DNA of 64,000 bases from Hymenobacter mucosus (GCF_900188255.1 NZ_FZNS01000004.1:62001-126000), one strand, 5' to 3'. Shown: positions 43,898 through 53,713, counted from the first letter of the stretch. Made by a program: numbers and translations. The notes: generated from the sequence alone by a model not told the origin.

Positions 43898-44417
43898 CAG
43901 TGGGGTGGAAATTCTCAGGTAGAGTTCACCTGAGGGTGGAAAAGAAGAAGCGGACGCTATTAGTAGGTGGCTGCACGAACAGCCATAAAGTAGCAGGATG
44001 GCAAAACCAGAACAGTAGCCCGGCCCAATTTATCTGTTCTCTTTTCGAGAATGCAAGTTCAACAAGCTCTTGTTTACCTGACAATTAACGAAAATCATCT
44101 TTATTATACACTTAGTACACACGTAATATCTCTATTTGCTAAGCTTTCTTGGCTGTTGAGACTGTACTAGTGGCTGAAGTTGATCGGATAAAAAACACGT
44201 TAGAAAATCAGGCCGCTTCACTGCATTTCTTTCTAAGAAGTGTCCAATCACTCTTATCCTTGTTTTGCTTGCACTGCTAACTATCCAGCAATACCAGTAG
44301 CTCGTTTATAGGATGAACGAGGAAGCCAGGTAGAAAGCTCAACCATACAGCAAACATCTAGGAGGAATATCTATGTAGGTACATACTGTTGAGGCTGTAT
44401 GTATGAATATCTACAAG
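43898..44417. other. AT-rich divergent intergenic region, no gene seen
   Basis: About 520 bp between the keto-sugar cluster and the phytochrome operon. It is clearly more AT-rich than its surroundings (44040-44420). No coding frame is convincing. A purine-rich GGAGGAAT at 44361 is not followed by a useful start codon. Confidence 0.5.
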
Positions 44418-44425
44418 TAGATTTG
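44418..44425 (+). promoter_or_regulatory. -7 promoter element (TAGATTTG) of the phytochrome operon
   Basis: An exact TAnnTTTG match. A TTG lies 26 bp upstream, longer than usual spacing. Transcription would start near 44432, giving a 53-nt leader before the heme oxygenase ATG and excluding the longer upstream frame. Confidence 0.55.
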
Positions 44426-44484
44426 CGCGGTATTTGCGGTGCAGTACGCACCCTTGTTTGCCCGCTCCCGTCCCTCCTAGTTGC

Positions 44485-45051
44485 ATGACTACACCCCCAG
44501 CTACATCCGGTATTCTAACCCGATTGCGCACAGAAACTCGTCCCTATCACGAAGCGCTGGAAGAGAACAGCTTCAACCAAGAGCTAACGGCCGGGCGCCC
44601 CTCACGCGAAGCCACTGAACATTTCCTAACTAAGATGTATGGGTTTGTGGAGCCCTACGAGCAGCGGCTACGGCAGCATTCTTTTGGCCCCGCCTGGAAC
44701 ATAGACCTGCGCTACCGGGCCCATCTTATCCTACAAGATTTACCAGTTGAGGTGCCTACCCCACCCTTGTGCCCCTCCATGCCTCCCCTGAATACATGGC
44801 CCCAACTATTAGGAGCTATGTATGTGCTAGAAGGATCTACGCTAGGCGGCCAGGTAATCACGCGGCAGCTAGCCAAAGCAGGCATACCAACGCGCGCTTA
44901 TTTCAGCGGCTACGGCGACCAAACTGGTCCTCTATGGAAATCTTTTTGCCAATTGTTGGTTCAGGAAGCAACCGAAGAAAATCAAGACGAGATTGTGGAA
45001 TCAGCTAGCCGCACATTTCAACACTTACACGCCTGGATTAATCACGCATGA
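44485..45051 (+). CDS. bphO: Biliverdin-producing heme oxygenase
   Basis: 188 residues. LRTETRPYHEALEENSFNQEL contains the proximal heme His (about residue 22), and LGAMYVLEGSTLGGQVI is the distal-helix glycine-rich motif of heme oxygenases. It opens heme to biliverdin IX-alpha, CO and Fe2+. Biliverdin is the chromophore of the bacteriophytochrome encoded next; the two genes overlap by four bases (ATGA), so synthesis is coupled. The ATG at 44485 fits the family start. Confidence 0.93.
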   Translation: MTTPPATSGILTRLRTETRPYHEALEENSFNQELTAGRPSREATEHFLTKMYGFVEPYEQRLRQHSFGPAWNIDLRYRAHLILQDLPVEVPTPPLCPSMPPLNTWPQLLGAMYVLEGSTLGGQVITRQLAKAGIPTRAYFSGYGDQTGPLWKSFCQLLVQEATEENQDEIVESASRTFQHLHAWINHA

Positions 45052-47348
45052 GCTATACCGATGACAGCCTGCTCGGCAAGAATATTAACCTAACGAACTG
45101 CGACCGGGAGCCTATCCATATTCCCGGAGCCGTACAGCCCTATGGTTTTTTACTGTGCCTGAACCCCGCTACCCTTACTGTAGTACAAGCCAGCGAGAAT
45201 ACGCAAGCACTCATCGGCATTCCGGCGGCGGACCTTCTGGGCACTACCCTCGACCGACTACTGAGCCCGGAGCGGGTGGCGGAAATTACCCAGTTGCAGG
45301 GTACGCTCACGGAAGCTACCAAACTGGTAGGCGCTCGTCTTGACCAGGTGGAAGGGCAGCCTTTTTACAAGATCATTCTGCACCGTTACGATGGATTACT
45401 ATGGTTAGAGTTTGAGCCCGTAGCCGAATCTGGTGGCCCCACGCTAGACCTGCCTGCTCTCAACGAAGCCTTGGGACACATGCTGGCGGCTACGCAAGTG
45501 CTGGAGTTTTGCCAGTACGCGGTAGAGCAGGTGCGCGGCATTACGGGTTTCGACCGGGTGGCTATCTACCGGTTTGGGGAAGACGAAAGCGGGGAGATTA
45601 TTGCCGAGGCCAAGCACGAGGACTTAGATCCGTGGTTGGGGTTGCACTACCCTGCCTCCGACATTCCGAAGCAAGCCCGGGCCATGTACCTTAAAAACTG
45701 GCTGCGCTTTATTCCCGACGCCCGCTACACGCCCTCTCCCCTCGTGCCTGTGAATAACCCCGGCACCAACCGCCCGCCCGATATGACTTACTCGGTGCTG
45801 CGGAGCGTGTCGCCCATTCACTTGCTTTACCTGCACAACTTGGGTTCGGCCGCTACCATGACCATCTCACTGATCCGGAATGGTCAGCTCTGGGGCATGA
45901 TTACCTGCCATCATCGCACGCCCAAGTTGGTAAGCTACGAGCTACGCGACCTGTGCCAGTTCATCGGAAAAACCTTTTCGGCCCTCATTCAAAGCAAGGA
46001 ACAGCTCGATCAGCGGGAGTACCAGCTCCGTATTCGTCAGAACCAGAGTGGGCTGTTTGAGCACGTTTCGACCAACCCCAACTTTGTGGAGGGCCTATAC
46101 CGCCACAAGCCCAACCTCCTTGACGTGTTGGACTGCGGCGGAGCAGCAATTTGCTTTGATGGCAATATCATCACACTTGGCCACACGCCTACTGAGCCAC
46201 AAATCAAGAAGTTACTAGAATGGCTACAGGAGCACGCCCCGGAGGATATTTTCTATACGAATTCCTACGCCCAGCTGAATCCAGAAGGCCTATCCATACG
46301 CCCCACGGCCAGTGGCATCATGGCCATTTCCTTGGCGGAGGCACCCGGCAACTACATTATCTGGTTCCGACCCGAGTTGGTGCAGACAGTAACTTGGGCG
46401 GGGAAAAATGACAAAGTAGAAACCCAGGCCGACGGTCAGATCTTCCTGTCGCCCCGCCAGTCGTTTGAGGCTTGGAAGCAGCTTGTCGAAAGTACTTCCG
46501 CCCCGTGGCGCCCTTTGGAAATAGAAGCCGCCACGGAAATCCGCCTTCACATTTCGGATGTACGCCTCAAGATTTTCAACGAGTTGCAAGCCCGAGCCGC
46601 CAGCCTTAGCCGCCTCAATGCCGAGCTAGAGCGCAGCAACGACGAATTGGATTCTTTTGCGTACGTGGCTTCTCACGATCTAAAAGAACCACTGCGGGGC
46701 ATCCACAACTACTCCTTGTTTTTGCTGGAAGACTACGCCGAGCAGCTTGATTCGGATGGCGTCAGCAAACTCCAAACCTTGGTGCGCCTGAGCCAGCGCA
46801 TGGAGGGGTTAATCGAGTCGCTGCTTCAGCTCTCCCGCGTGGGCCGCCTCGATCTGGAGCTTGCGCCTACCGATATGAACCAGCTTCTAAGCGAAGTACT
46901 GGACCTGCTGCTACCCCGGATTGAGCAAACCCAAACTACCATTTCCGTGGCGGGCACTTTGCCTACTATTTACTGCGACCCAGTACGTATGCAAGAGGTC
47001 CTTAACAACTTACTGACCAACGCCATGCGCTACAACGACAACGCCGACAAGCGCGTGGAAATTGGCGTAGCTGCGCCCGGTGAGGTGAAGCTAAAAAACG
47101 GTGGCAACCCCGACAGTTTTGACGTATTTTACGTACGAGATAATGGAATCGGTATCGACCCCAAGCACCACGAGACAATCTTCAAGATTTTCAAGCGGCT
47201 GCACTCCCAAGAAAAGTATGGGGGCGGCACCGGGGCTGGGCTGGCCATTGTCAAAAAAATGGTCGAGAAGCATGGTGGTGCCCTGTGGGTAGAGTCAACC
47301 CGCGGGGCAGGAGCCACCTTTTATTTTTCCGTTCCCAAACATCCCTAA
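45048..47348 (+). CDS. bphP: Bacteriophytochrome histidine kinase
   Basis: 766 residues with PAS-GAF-PHY photosensory core and kinase. Cys18 in NCDREPIHIPGAVQPYG is the biliverdin-binding cysteine. PASDIP (202-207) and His258 in SPIHLLYLHNLG line the chromophore pocket. WAG (450-452) and PRQSF (469-473) belong to the PHY tongue. HisKA follows with phospho-His543 (YVASHDLKEPLRG), then HATPase N, G1 and G2 boxes (NNLLTNAMRYN, VRDNGIGID, GTGAGLAI). It senses red/far-red light and phosphorylates partner regulators, likely the next gene product. Confidence 0.97.
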   Translation: MSYTDDSLLGKNINLTNCDREPIHIPGAVQPYGFLLCLNPATLTVVQASENTQALIGIPAADLLGTTLDRLLSPERVAEITQLQGTLTEATKLVGARLDQVEGQPFYKIILHRYDGLLWLEFEPVAESGGPTLDLPALNEALGHMLAATQVLEFCQYAVEQVRGITGFDRVAIYRFGEDESGEIIAEAKHEDLDPWLGLHYPASDIPKQARAMYLKNWLRFIPDARYTPSPLVPVNNPGTNRPPDMTYSVLRSVSPIHLLYLHNLGSAATMTISLIRNGQLWGMITCHHRTPKLVSYELRDLCQFIGKTFSALIQSKEQLDQREYQLRIRQNQSGLFEHVSTNPNFVEGLYRHKPNLLDVLDCGGAAICFDGNIITLGHTPTEPQIKKLLEWLQEHAPEDIFYTNSYAQLNPEGLSIRPTASGIMAISLAEAPGNYIIWFRPELVQTVTWAGKNDKVETQADGQIFLSPRQSFEAWKQLVESTSAPWRPLEIEAATEIRLHISDVRLKIFNELQARAASLSRLNAELERSNDELDSFAYVASHDLKEPLRGIHNYSLFLLEDYAEQLDSDGVSKLQTLVRLSQRMEGLIESLLQLSRVGRLDLELAPTDMNQLLSEVLDLLLPRIEQTQTTISVAGTLPTIYCDPVRMQEVLNNLLTNAMRYNDNADKRVEIGVAAPGEVKLKNGGNPDSFDVFYVRDNGIGIDPKHHETIFKIFKRLHSQEKYGGGTGAGLAIVKKMVEKHGGALWVESTRGAGATFYFSVPKHP

Positions 47349-47359
47349 GAACCTACCCC

Positions 47360-47815
47360 GTGTCTACTTCATCGTTAAAACCCATCCTGGTAGTGGAAGA
47401 CAGTGCCGAGGATTTCACGGCGCTGGGGCGGGCCTTTCGCAAGCACGCACTACGCAATCCCGTATTACGCTGCGAGGACGGCGACCAGGCCCTCGAATAC
47501 CTGCTAGGCTACGGCACTGCCAGCGGCTGGCCCCAAACCCTGCCAGCAATTGTGCTACTTGACCTTAACCTACCCGGCACCGATGGCCGTATGGTGTTAG
47601 AGGCACTGAAGCGCGACCCACGTCTGCAAACTATTCCCGTGATTATTTTTAGTACTTCTTCAAATGCGCGCGATATTGAGGACTGCTACCAGTTAGGGGC
47701 GAATAGCTACCTAACGAAGCCCATTGAGTACGCTGCTCTCGAAGAAAAAATCCGTCTGGCCATGCACTACTGGCTGGAAGCGTCAGAACTACCATCTGAG
47801 AAGAAGATTGCCTAG
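47360..47815 (+). CDS. Single-domain response regulator (Rcp1-like)
   Basis: 151 residues, one receiver domain. ILVVEDSAEDF provides the acidic pair, AIVLLDLNLPGTDG the phospho-acceptor Asp, FSTSS the Thr/Ser and SYLTKPIEY the conserved Lys. The longer insert before the acceptor Asp (LLGYGTASGWPQTL) is typical of Rcp1-type regulators that pair with phytochromes. The start is a GTG at 47360, 11 bp after bphP. It has no output domain. Confidence 0.92.
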   Translation: MSTSSLKPILVVEDSAEDFTALGRAFRKHALRNPVLRCEDGDQALEYLLGYGTASGWPQTLPAIVLLDLNLPGTDGRMVLEALKRDPRLQTIPVIIFSTSSNARDIEDCYQLGANSYLTKPIEYAALEEKIRLAMHYWLEASELPSEKKIA

Positions 47816-49113
47816 TGAAAAAGATTTTACTCGTTGATGACAACGAGCAAGACCGTATGCTATACCGCCGGTACCTAGGTAAGTCCTGGCATTCTGAGCG
47901 CATAGAAATTTTCGAGGCTTCATCTGGGGAAGAAGGCTTAGCCCAGTTTCAAGCCCTACAACCCGATTGTATTCTGCTAGACTACAACTTGCAGGATACC
48001 GACGGCTTGGCACTGCTGGAGGAGCTGACGGCTCTTGCTCCGCCGGAGAGCTTGTGCGTGGTAATGATTACGGGCGGCGGCAACGAGCAATTGGCCGTAA
48101 AGGCACTCAACAGCGGAGCCCTCGACTACCTCGTAAAGCAGCAATTCGACCCGGAGTTGCTGTACAAAACTGTGGTACACGCCATCGAGAAAAATGAGTG
48201 GCGCCAGTACGTAGCCCGCTACCACGAGGAACTGAAAAATGTAAACCGGCAGCTACGAGATTCCGTGGAAGAACTCACGGAGGCCCGCCAGCAGATTCGG
48301 CACCAGAATGAGCTGTTGTTGAAGGCCAACCAGGAAATTGGTGCCCGCAATGAGCTGTTGGCTGGCACTAACCAACAGCTGGCGCGTACCAATGCCGATT
48401 TGGATAATTTCGTGTACGCGGCTTCCCACGACCTACGCCAGCCGGTGCACAACTTACGGGGGCTGTTCGACGAGCTGCACCGCTCAGCCACAGTGCTCGA
48501 CCCCGAGGAAGAACAGATCTGGCGCTTGCTTGATGATTCTTTACGGGCTCTTACTACTACCATCACGGACCTAGCGGCGGTGGTGCAGGAAGCTCGTAAC
48601 CCCGGCGAGCAAGCCACCGAACCAGTCCTTTTGGATGATTTGACGACTCACGTGCTTCAAACGCTACACCCCCAGGTAGTAGCTGCCGAAGCCACCGTGG
48701 AAACCGACTACGCGGCCCTGCCAGAGGTAGAATACGTGCCCAGTAACCTGCGCACTATTTTGCTCAACCTGCTAGCCAACGCCCTCAAGTACCGCCACCC
48801 AGACCGCCCCGTGCAGGTGCAGGTACGTACCCGCCTGCTCAACGACCAGGCCGTACTTGAAGTGCAAGACAACGGTTTGGGCATGAACATGGAACGCCAC
48901 GGACAGGAGCTATTTCAGTTGTTCCGCCGGTTTCACCCCGAAGCTGGTGACGGTACTGGGGTAGGCTTGTTTCTGGTCAACCGCTTGGTGCGCGGGCAAG
49001 GCGGCCATATTGAGGTAGACAGCCGGGAAGGCGAAGGCACTACGTTCCGCATATTCTTAGGGGCCAAGGCCTACCACATCCAGCCTTCCCAGCCTACTCC
49101 TGCTACGGTTTAA
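47815..49113 (+). CDS. Receiver-histidine kinase hybrid (REC-coiled coil-HisKA-HATPase)
   Basis: 432 residues. The receiver comes first (LLVDDNEQDR, acceptor Asp56 in LLDYNLQDTDG, Lys108 in LVKQQ). A long coiled coil (about 130-195) follows, then a dimerisation domain with His205 (YAASHDLRQPVHN) and an ATPase domain (LLNLLANALKYRH, VQDNGLGM, GDGTGVGLFLV). Thus phosphorylation of the receiver may control the kinase. It starts with GTG, one base overlapping the stop of the previous gene. Its own target is not encoded nearby. Confidence 0.93.
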   Translation: MKKILLVDDNEQDRMLYRRYLGKSWHSERIEIFEASSGEEGLAQFQALQPDCILLDYNLQDTDGLALLEELTALAPPESLCVVMITGGGNEQLAVKALNSGALDYLVKQQFDPELLYKTVVHAIEKNEWRQYVARYHEELKNVNRQLRDSVEELTEARQQIRHQNELLLKANQEIGARNELLAGTNQQLARTNADLDNFVYAASHDLRQPVHNLRGLFDELHRSATVLDPEEEQIWRLLDDSLRALTTTITDLAAVVQEARNPGEQATEPVLLDDLTTHVLQTLHPQVVAAEATVETDYAALPEVEYVPSNLRTILLNLLANALKYRHPDRPVQVQVRTRLLNDQAVLEVQDNGLGMNMERHGQELFQLFRRFHPEAGDGTGVGLFLVNRLVRGQGGHIEVDSREGEGTTFRIFLGAKAYHIQPSQPTPATV

Positions 49114-50131
49114 GGCGCGCCGCTTCTGTAGAACGGCGCACTACCAGTTCAGATTCTAGTTCCAGGCTTTGTGCAGGCAGCACGGGCTTGTTTTTGGTAA
49201 TGGCTTTGAACAGAATTTTTGCGGCCTCCCGACCCATTTCGTAGGCCGGTTGCGTGATGGTAGTAAGACCTGGTTCCAAGAGAGCAGCCGCTGCCATGTT
49301 CGAAAACCCTACCACCTTGACATCCTCGGGAATGCGGCGTCCTACCTCGTGGCAAGCTTCATAGGCACTCAGGGCCAAACTTTCCACGGAGGCAAAAATT
49401 CCGTCAACCTCTGGGTGCTCCTCCAGCAGCTGGCGGATAAGAGCCACGTTTTCCGCTTTGTCGCGCTGGCCCTGTACTACTAGGTGGGGGCTGTATTCAA
49501 GACCAGCTTCCTGCATTGCGTGCTGATAGCCTTGCATGCGCTTCTGCCCGATTGATAAATTATTGGACACTAGCAAGTAAGCAATATGACGGCAACCGGC
49601 CTGTAGAAGATGCTGAGTGGCTTTGTACCCACCCCTATGGTCATCGGTGGTGACGGTGGCGGCGGCCGAGCCCGCCCGTACCCGATCGAAAAACACAGTA
49701 GGAATTCCCCGCTCAGCTAGCAAGTCAAGGTGGGTGAACTGATTGGTTTCGCTTGCCACTGATAGAAGAATACCGTCGGCCCTACCGCCAGCCAAGTGCT
49801 GCACAATGTCCACCTCACGGCTATGGTCATCGTGCGTAAGGTACACGAGGACGTGGTAGTTATTGAGGCGGGCAATTTCCTCAATCCCATCGATAGCCAG
49901 GGAGAAGAAGTTATTTGCAACTTCGGGCAGAATCACCCCAATGGTTTTGCTTTTCTGCCGCCGCAGGCTGCTGGCGAAGGGATGCGGCTCGTAATTAAGC
50001 TCCCGAGCCAGCGCCAGCACGCGCCCCTTCGTTTCAGCCGACACCTCATGACTATCATTGAGCGCCCGTGATACGGTAGCCGACGACAGGTTCAGGGCTT
50101 GGGCTAGCTGCTTTAAACTGATCGGTTTCAT
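49103..50131 (-). CDS. LacI-family transcriptional regulator
   Basis: 342 residues. SLKQLAQALNLSSATVSRALNDSHEVSAETKGRVLALARELNYEP is the LacI helix-turn-helix and hinge start; a periplasmic-binding-like sugar sensor follows (IGVILPEVANNFFSLAIDGIEE, VVGFSNMAAAALLEPGLTTI). It is divergent from the mannonate oxidoreductase/uxuA pair, the likely target, and may also bind the twin palindromes before susC (inference). Its 3' end overlaps the end of the receiver-kinase gene by 11 bp, tail to tail. Confidence 0.93.
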   Translation of the reverse strand: MKPISLKQLAQALNLSSATVSRALNDSHEVSAETKGRVLALARELNYEPHPFASSLRRQKSKTIGVILPEVANNFFSLAIDGIEEIARLNNYHVLVYLTHDDHSREVDIVQHLAGGRADGILLSVASETNQFTHLDLLAERGIPTVFFDRVRAGSAAATVTTDDHRGGYKATQHLLQAGCRHIAYLLVSNNLSIGQKRMQGYQHAMQEAGLEYSPHLVVQGQRDKAENVALIRQLLEEHPEVDGIFASVESLALSAYEACHEVGRRIPEDVKVVGFSNMAAAALLEPGLTTITQPAYEMGREAAKILFKAITKNKPVLPAQSLELESELVVRRSTEAARLKP

Positions 50132-50499
50132 GCTCCTAAACGACGGATTGCTTAGCGCTGGACAAGAGGGCCGCAGCACGTGCTCGGCAGCACAAAGGTG
50201 AGGCTTACTGCCTAAAGCGGCAAAATCCGTGCTTAGCCCGCCGCCCGCGCCGCAGATTTCCACTTGAGCGCGAGTTACTTCAGTCGTTTTAGAGCAGCTC
50301 TTTGAGGGTGATGCAGCAAGGTTTTCCGGAATCGTTTACAGAAATAAACCTGGGCCGGCACCACAGCATCCCGCAGTAGTGGCAGTACTTTCCGGCCTTC
50401 TTTGTGCCGTGGTGGTGTGGCCACCGCTTCGGCTTTCCTACCCTCACCTATGGAAGCTGCAAGTAGTTGCGCCCATAGCTTTCGTTACCTGCCCTTTTT
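50132..50499. other. Divergent lacI-uxu regulatory region
   Basis: 368 bp without gene. It contains the operator-like site at 50327-50340, an inverted repeat GTTTA-N6-TAAAC at 50334-50349 that overlaps it, and a TAGCTTTC promoter-like element near 50476. Confidence 0.5.
50327..50340. promoter_or_regulatory. Degenerate LacI-type operator candidate
   Basis: CGGAATCGTTTACA agrees at 10 of 14 positions, including the central CG, with the perfect palindrome found twice before susC. Its place in the divergent lacI/uxu region makes auto- and uxu-regulation plausible. Confidence 0.35.
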
Positions 50500-51321
50500 A
50501 TGCCTGCCCTTGATCAATTTTCTCTCCACGGCAAAGTCATTGTTATTACTGGGGCCACTGGCGTGCTGGGCGAGGCCCTGTCCTTGGCCGTAGCAGAGGC
50601 GGGGGCCAAAGTAGCTATTCTGGGGCGCGATGCTACCCGGGCGGCGGAACGGGTAGCCACTATTCAGGCGGCGGGCGGAGAAGCCATAGCCGTACTAGCC
50701 GACGTGCTCGACCAAGTACAAATGCAGGCTGCCTGCGAGAAAATTCTTGCTGCTTGGGGTACCGTTGACGGCCTCGTAAACGGTGCCGGTGGCAATATGC
50801 CCGGCGCTACTGTAGGTCCAGATCAGGATCTATTTGACGTAAACCTGGAGGACACGCGCCGGGCCGTAGACCTCAACTTGTTTGGCACCGTGGTTCCCAC
50901 CACAGTTTTTGGGCGCGTTATGGCAGCCCAAGGCAAAGGCTCCATTGTAAACATCTCCAGCCTAACGGCCCAACGCCCCCTCACGCGGGTACTGGGCTAC
51001 ACCATGGCCAAGAAGGCCGTGGAAGCCTATACGCAATGGATGGCAGTGGAGCTAGGGCTGCGCTACGGCGGCGGCCTACGGGTGAATGCCATTGCTCCGG
51101 GAGTGTTCCTTACGGAGCAAAACCGCGCCCTCCTCGTGCACCCCGACGGTAGCCATACCGAACGGGCTCGTAAGTTTATTGCCCATACCCCCTATCAGCG
51201 CTTTGGGGAGCCCGAGGAGCTGACGGGCACGCTCATCTACCTCCTCAGCGACGCTTCCCGCTTTGTAAGCGGCGAAACTGTGCTGGTTGATGGTGGCTTC
51301 AATGCATACAGCGGAGTATAG
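50500..51321 (+). CDS. SDR oxidoreductase, D-mannonate oxidoreductase (fructuronate reductase) type
   Basis: 273 residues. Rossmann TGATGVLGEAL, NGAGGN, catalytic Ser in NISSLTAQRP, YTMAKKA (Tyr and Lys), and the C-terminal DGGFNAYSGV. The sequence GNMPGATVGPDQDLFDVNLEDTRRAVDLNLFGTVVPT is typical of SDR-type D-mannonate oxidoreductases found next to uxuA. It interconverts D-fructuronate and D-mannonate with NAD(P)H in hexuronate breakdown. uxuA follows 79 bp later on the same strand. Confidence 0.88.
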   Translation: MPALDQFSLHGKVIVITGATGVLGEALSLAVAEAGAKVAILGRDATRAAERVATIQAAGGEAIAVLADVLDQVQMQAACEKILAAWGTVDGLVNGAGGNMPGATVGPDQDLFDVNLEDTRRAVDLNLFGTVVPTTVFGRVMAAQGKGSIVNISSLTAQRPLTRVLGYTMAKKAVEAYTQWMAVELGLRYGGGLRVNAIAPGVFLTEQNRALLVHPDGSHTERARKFIAHTPYQRFGEPEELTGTLIYLLSDASRFVSGETVLVDGGFNAYSGV

Positions 51322-51400
51322 CTTAGCCGACGGCGCAATGAAAGCTGTTGCGCTACTGCCCTCCTCTCTTTAGTTATCTGATTTCCCATTCCCATCCAAC

Positions 51401-52576
51401 ATGCCCCTACTTCAAAGCTGGCGCTGGTACGGCCCCAACGACCCCGTTAGTCTCTCCGATATTCGCCAGGCTGGTGCTACCGATGTAGTGACGGCTCTGC
51501 ACCATATCCCAAACGGGCAGGTGTGGTCAGTAGAAGAAATTCAAAAGCGCCAAGCGGAAGTGGCAGCCGCGGGCCTGACCTGGAGCGTGGTAGAGAGCGT
51601 ACCCGTGCACGAACAGATCAAGACCCGCACCGGCGACTTTGCGCACTACATCGCTAACTACCAGCAAAGTCTGCGCAACTTAGCCGCCTGCGGCATCCAC
51701 ATCGTCACCTACAACTTTATGCCGGTGCTGGACTGGACGCGGACCGATTTGGCGTACGAGGTAGAAGACGGCTCCAAAGCGTTGCGGTTCGAGAAAGCTG
51801 CCTTCGTAGCTTTTGATGCCCTGCTGCTCAAGCGCCAGGGCGCTACGCAGGAGTACAGCCCTCAGGAGCTGGCGGAGGCGGAGGCCCGCTTGGTGAGCAT
51901 GAGCGACGCCGAGCAAATGCAGCTGCAACGCAACATTATTGCTGGCCTGCCCGGCAGTGAGGAAAGCTTCACGTTGCAGCAGTTTCAGCAGGCCCTGGAC
52001 GCCTATGAAGGCATTGACGCCGCCACGTTGCGCCAGCACCTGATTCTTTTTTTGCAAGCCATTGTGCCCGTAGCGGAGGAAGTTGATGTGAACCTAGCCA
52101 TTCACCCCGACGACCCACCCTACCCCATCTTGGGTTTGCCGCGGGTAGTAAGCACGGCCGACGACGTGGCGGCCCTAGCCGCGGCGGTGCCCTCTCTACG
52201 CAATGGCTTGTGCTTTTGCACTGGCTCTTTTGGCGTGCGCGCCGACAACGACCTGCCTGGTATGGTCCGACAGTTTGCTGAGCGCATTCACTTTATCCAC
52301 CTGCGAAGCACCCAGCGTGATGAGGCCGGCAACTTCTACGAAGCCAACCACCTAGAGGGCGACGTGGACATGTACGCCGTGATGCGCGAATTGGTGCACG
52401 TGATGCAGCAACGCCACGTGCGCCTCCCCATGCGCCCCGACCACGGCCACCAAATGCTCGACGATCTGCACAAGCGCACCAACCCTGGCTACTCTGCTAT
52501 TGGCCGCCTGCGGGGCTTGGCTGAGCTACGCGGCTTAGAGCTTGGTATAACGCGCAGTCTACCAGCCTCGGAATAG
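51401..52576 (+). CDS. uxuA: Mannonate dehydratase
   Basis: 391 residues, a TIM-barrel UxuA. The N-terminal [33 protein letters not shown], the middle [35 protein letters not shown], and the C-terminal [12 protein letters not shown] with His/Asp metal ligands are diagnostic. It dehydrates D-mannonate to 2-keto-3-deoxygluconate, the step after the upstream SDR. Kinase and aldolase for the product are not in the window. A terminator follows. Confidence 0.96.
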   Translation: MPLLQSWRWYGPNDPVSLSDIRQAGATDVVTALHHIPNGQVWSVEEIQKRQAEVAAAGLTWSVVESVPVHEQIKTRTGDFAHYIANYQQSLRNLAACGIHIVTYNFMPVLDWTRTDLAYEVEDGSKALRFEKAAFVAFDALLLKRQGATQEYSPQELAEAEARLVSMSDAEQMQLQRNIIAGLPGSEESFTLQQFQQALDAYEGIDAATLRQHLILFLQAIVPVAEEVDVNLAIHPDDPPYPILGLPRVVSTADDVAALAAAVPSLRNGLCFCTGSFGVRADNDLPGMVRQFAERIHFIHLRSTQRDEAGNFYEANHLEGDVDMYAVMRELVHVMQQRHVRLPMRPDHGHQMLDDLHKRTNPGYSAIGRLRGLAELRGLELGITRSLPASE

Positions 52577-52591
52577 CGCTTCATAAGCCAT

Positions 52592-52636
52592 AAAGCCCCG
52601 GCTCCTACCCAGGAAAAGGGTAGCTGCCGGGGCTTT
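52592..52636. terminator. Intrinsic terminator with two-part stem
   Basis: An 11-bp outer stem (52592-52602 with 52626-52636) and a 6-bp inner stem (52605-52610 with 52618-52623). Short A and T runs at both ends suit the convergent uxuA and AraC genes. Confidence 0.8.
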
Positions 52637-52641
52637 GTGGT

Positions 52642-53556
52642 CTATTGTACTGAGAACCGAAAGGCAGCGGGCGTCAGGCCGGTTTTGCTTTTAAACAACC
52701 GGGTGAAGTACTGCGGGTACTCGAAGCCGAGTTGATAGGCTGTCTCGTTGATGGTCAGCGACGTACCGAGTAGCAGCTGCTTGGCCTTGTTGATTAGCGC
52801 ATTATGAATGTGCTGCTGAGTATTCTGACCCGTAATGCTGCGCAGCATGTCGCTCAGGTAAGCGGGCGACACGTGCAGCGTATTGGCGAAGTGCTGCACG
52901 GTGGGCAACGGATGTTCCGCGTCTTGGGAAAAGTACGCAATAAGCAACGCTTCAAAGCGGGCTAGCAAATCGTGCTCGGCCGTACGGCGGGTCAGGAACT
53001 GCCGGTGATAGAAGCGGTTGGCGTAGCTCAGCAGCACATCCAGTTGGGACACCAATACATCTTGGCTGAAGGCATCAATGGGCTGCTCATACTCAGCCCG
53101 AATGCCGTGCAACATACTTGCCAGCAGGCTTTCTTCCTTGGCCGACAAGTGCAAGGCTTCGTTGGCCTGGTAGGAAAAGAAGCCATAGGTGGCTATTTTC
53201 TTGGCTAGCGGGTACTTCAGCAGCAGGTCGGGGTGAAACACAATCATCCAGCCGGTTATTTCGGAGGCATCCAGTGTGTCGTCCACGGCAAAAACTTGGT
53301 CGGGCCCCAAGAAGAACAGCACCCCTTCGCTAAAATCATACGACTGGCGCCCATAGTACAGCTTCCCTTTCAGCCCTCGTTTCAGGGCAATGGTATAGAG
53401 ATGCTGTACGACGAGAGTTGTCACGCGTGGTAGGCAGCGGGCCTCTTCCAGGTCAATAACCGTGAGCAACGGATGCGCCGGCGCCGGCAGCCCATAGAAG
53501 CGGGTGTAGTCCGTTACGGTAGATAGCACGCGAAAATCCTGGGCAGCTTGTTTCAT
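52642..53556 (-). CDS. AraC-family transcriptional regulator
   Basis: 304 residues. The N-terminal part is a cupin-like sensor with weak motifs (KLYYGRQSYDFSEGVLFFLGPDQVF). The C-terminal double helix-turn-helix is clear: HFANTLHVSPAYLSDMLRSITGQNTQQHIHNALINKA and NETAYQLGFEYPQYFTRLFKSKTGLTPAAFR. This kind of regulator is often next to aldo/keto reductase genes in Bacteroidota; the reductase gene at 53714 lies 157 bp upstream on the same strand. It is a likely regulator of that gene (inference). Confidence 0.9.
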   Translation of the reverse strand: MKQAAQDFRVLSTVTDYTRFYGLPAPAHPLLTVIDLEEARCLPRVTTLVVQHLYTIALKRGLKGKLYYGRQSYDFSEGVLFFLGPDQVFAVDDTLDASEITGWMIVFHPDLLLKYPLAKKIATYGFFSYQANEALHLSAKEESLLASMLHGIRAEYEQPIDAFSQDVLVSQLDVLLSYANRFYHRQFLTRRTAEHDLLARFEALLIAYFSQDAEHPLPTVQHFANTLHVSPAYLSDMLRSITGQNTQQHIHNALINKAKQLLLGTSLTINETAYQLGFEYPQYFTRLFKSKTGLTPAAFRFSVQ

Positions 53557-53713
53557 ATGAGGCTAGTTCGGCAGCGTATGCTAGTGATTAAGTTGTTTTC
53601 AATTTAACTAACTAGGGCGTTTCGTGCCGCCCGGGTTGCTACCCAGCTTCGGCCGGAAGCTCCCCCAACGAGGATGTAGCAGCAACCCAAGTGGCACCTA
53701 GCACAGCAGCACC

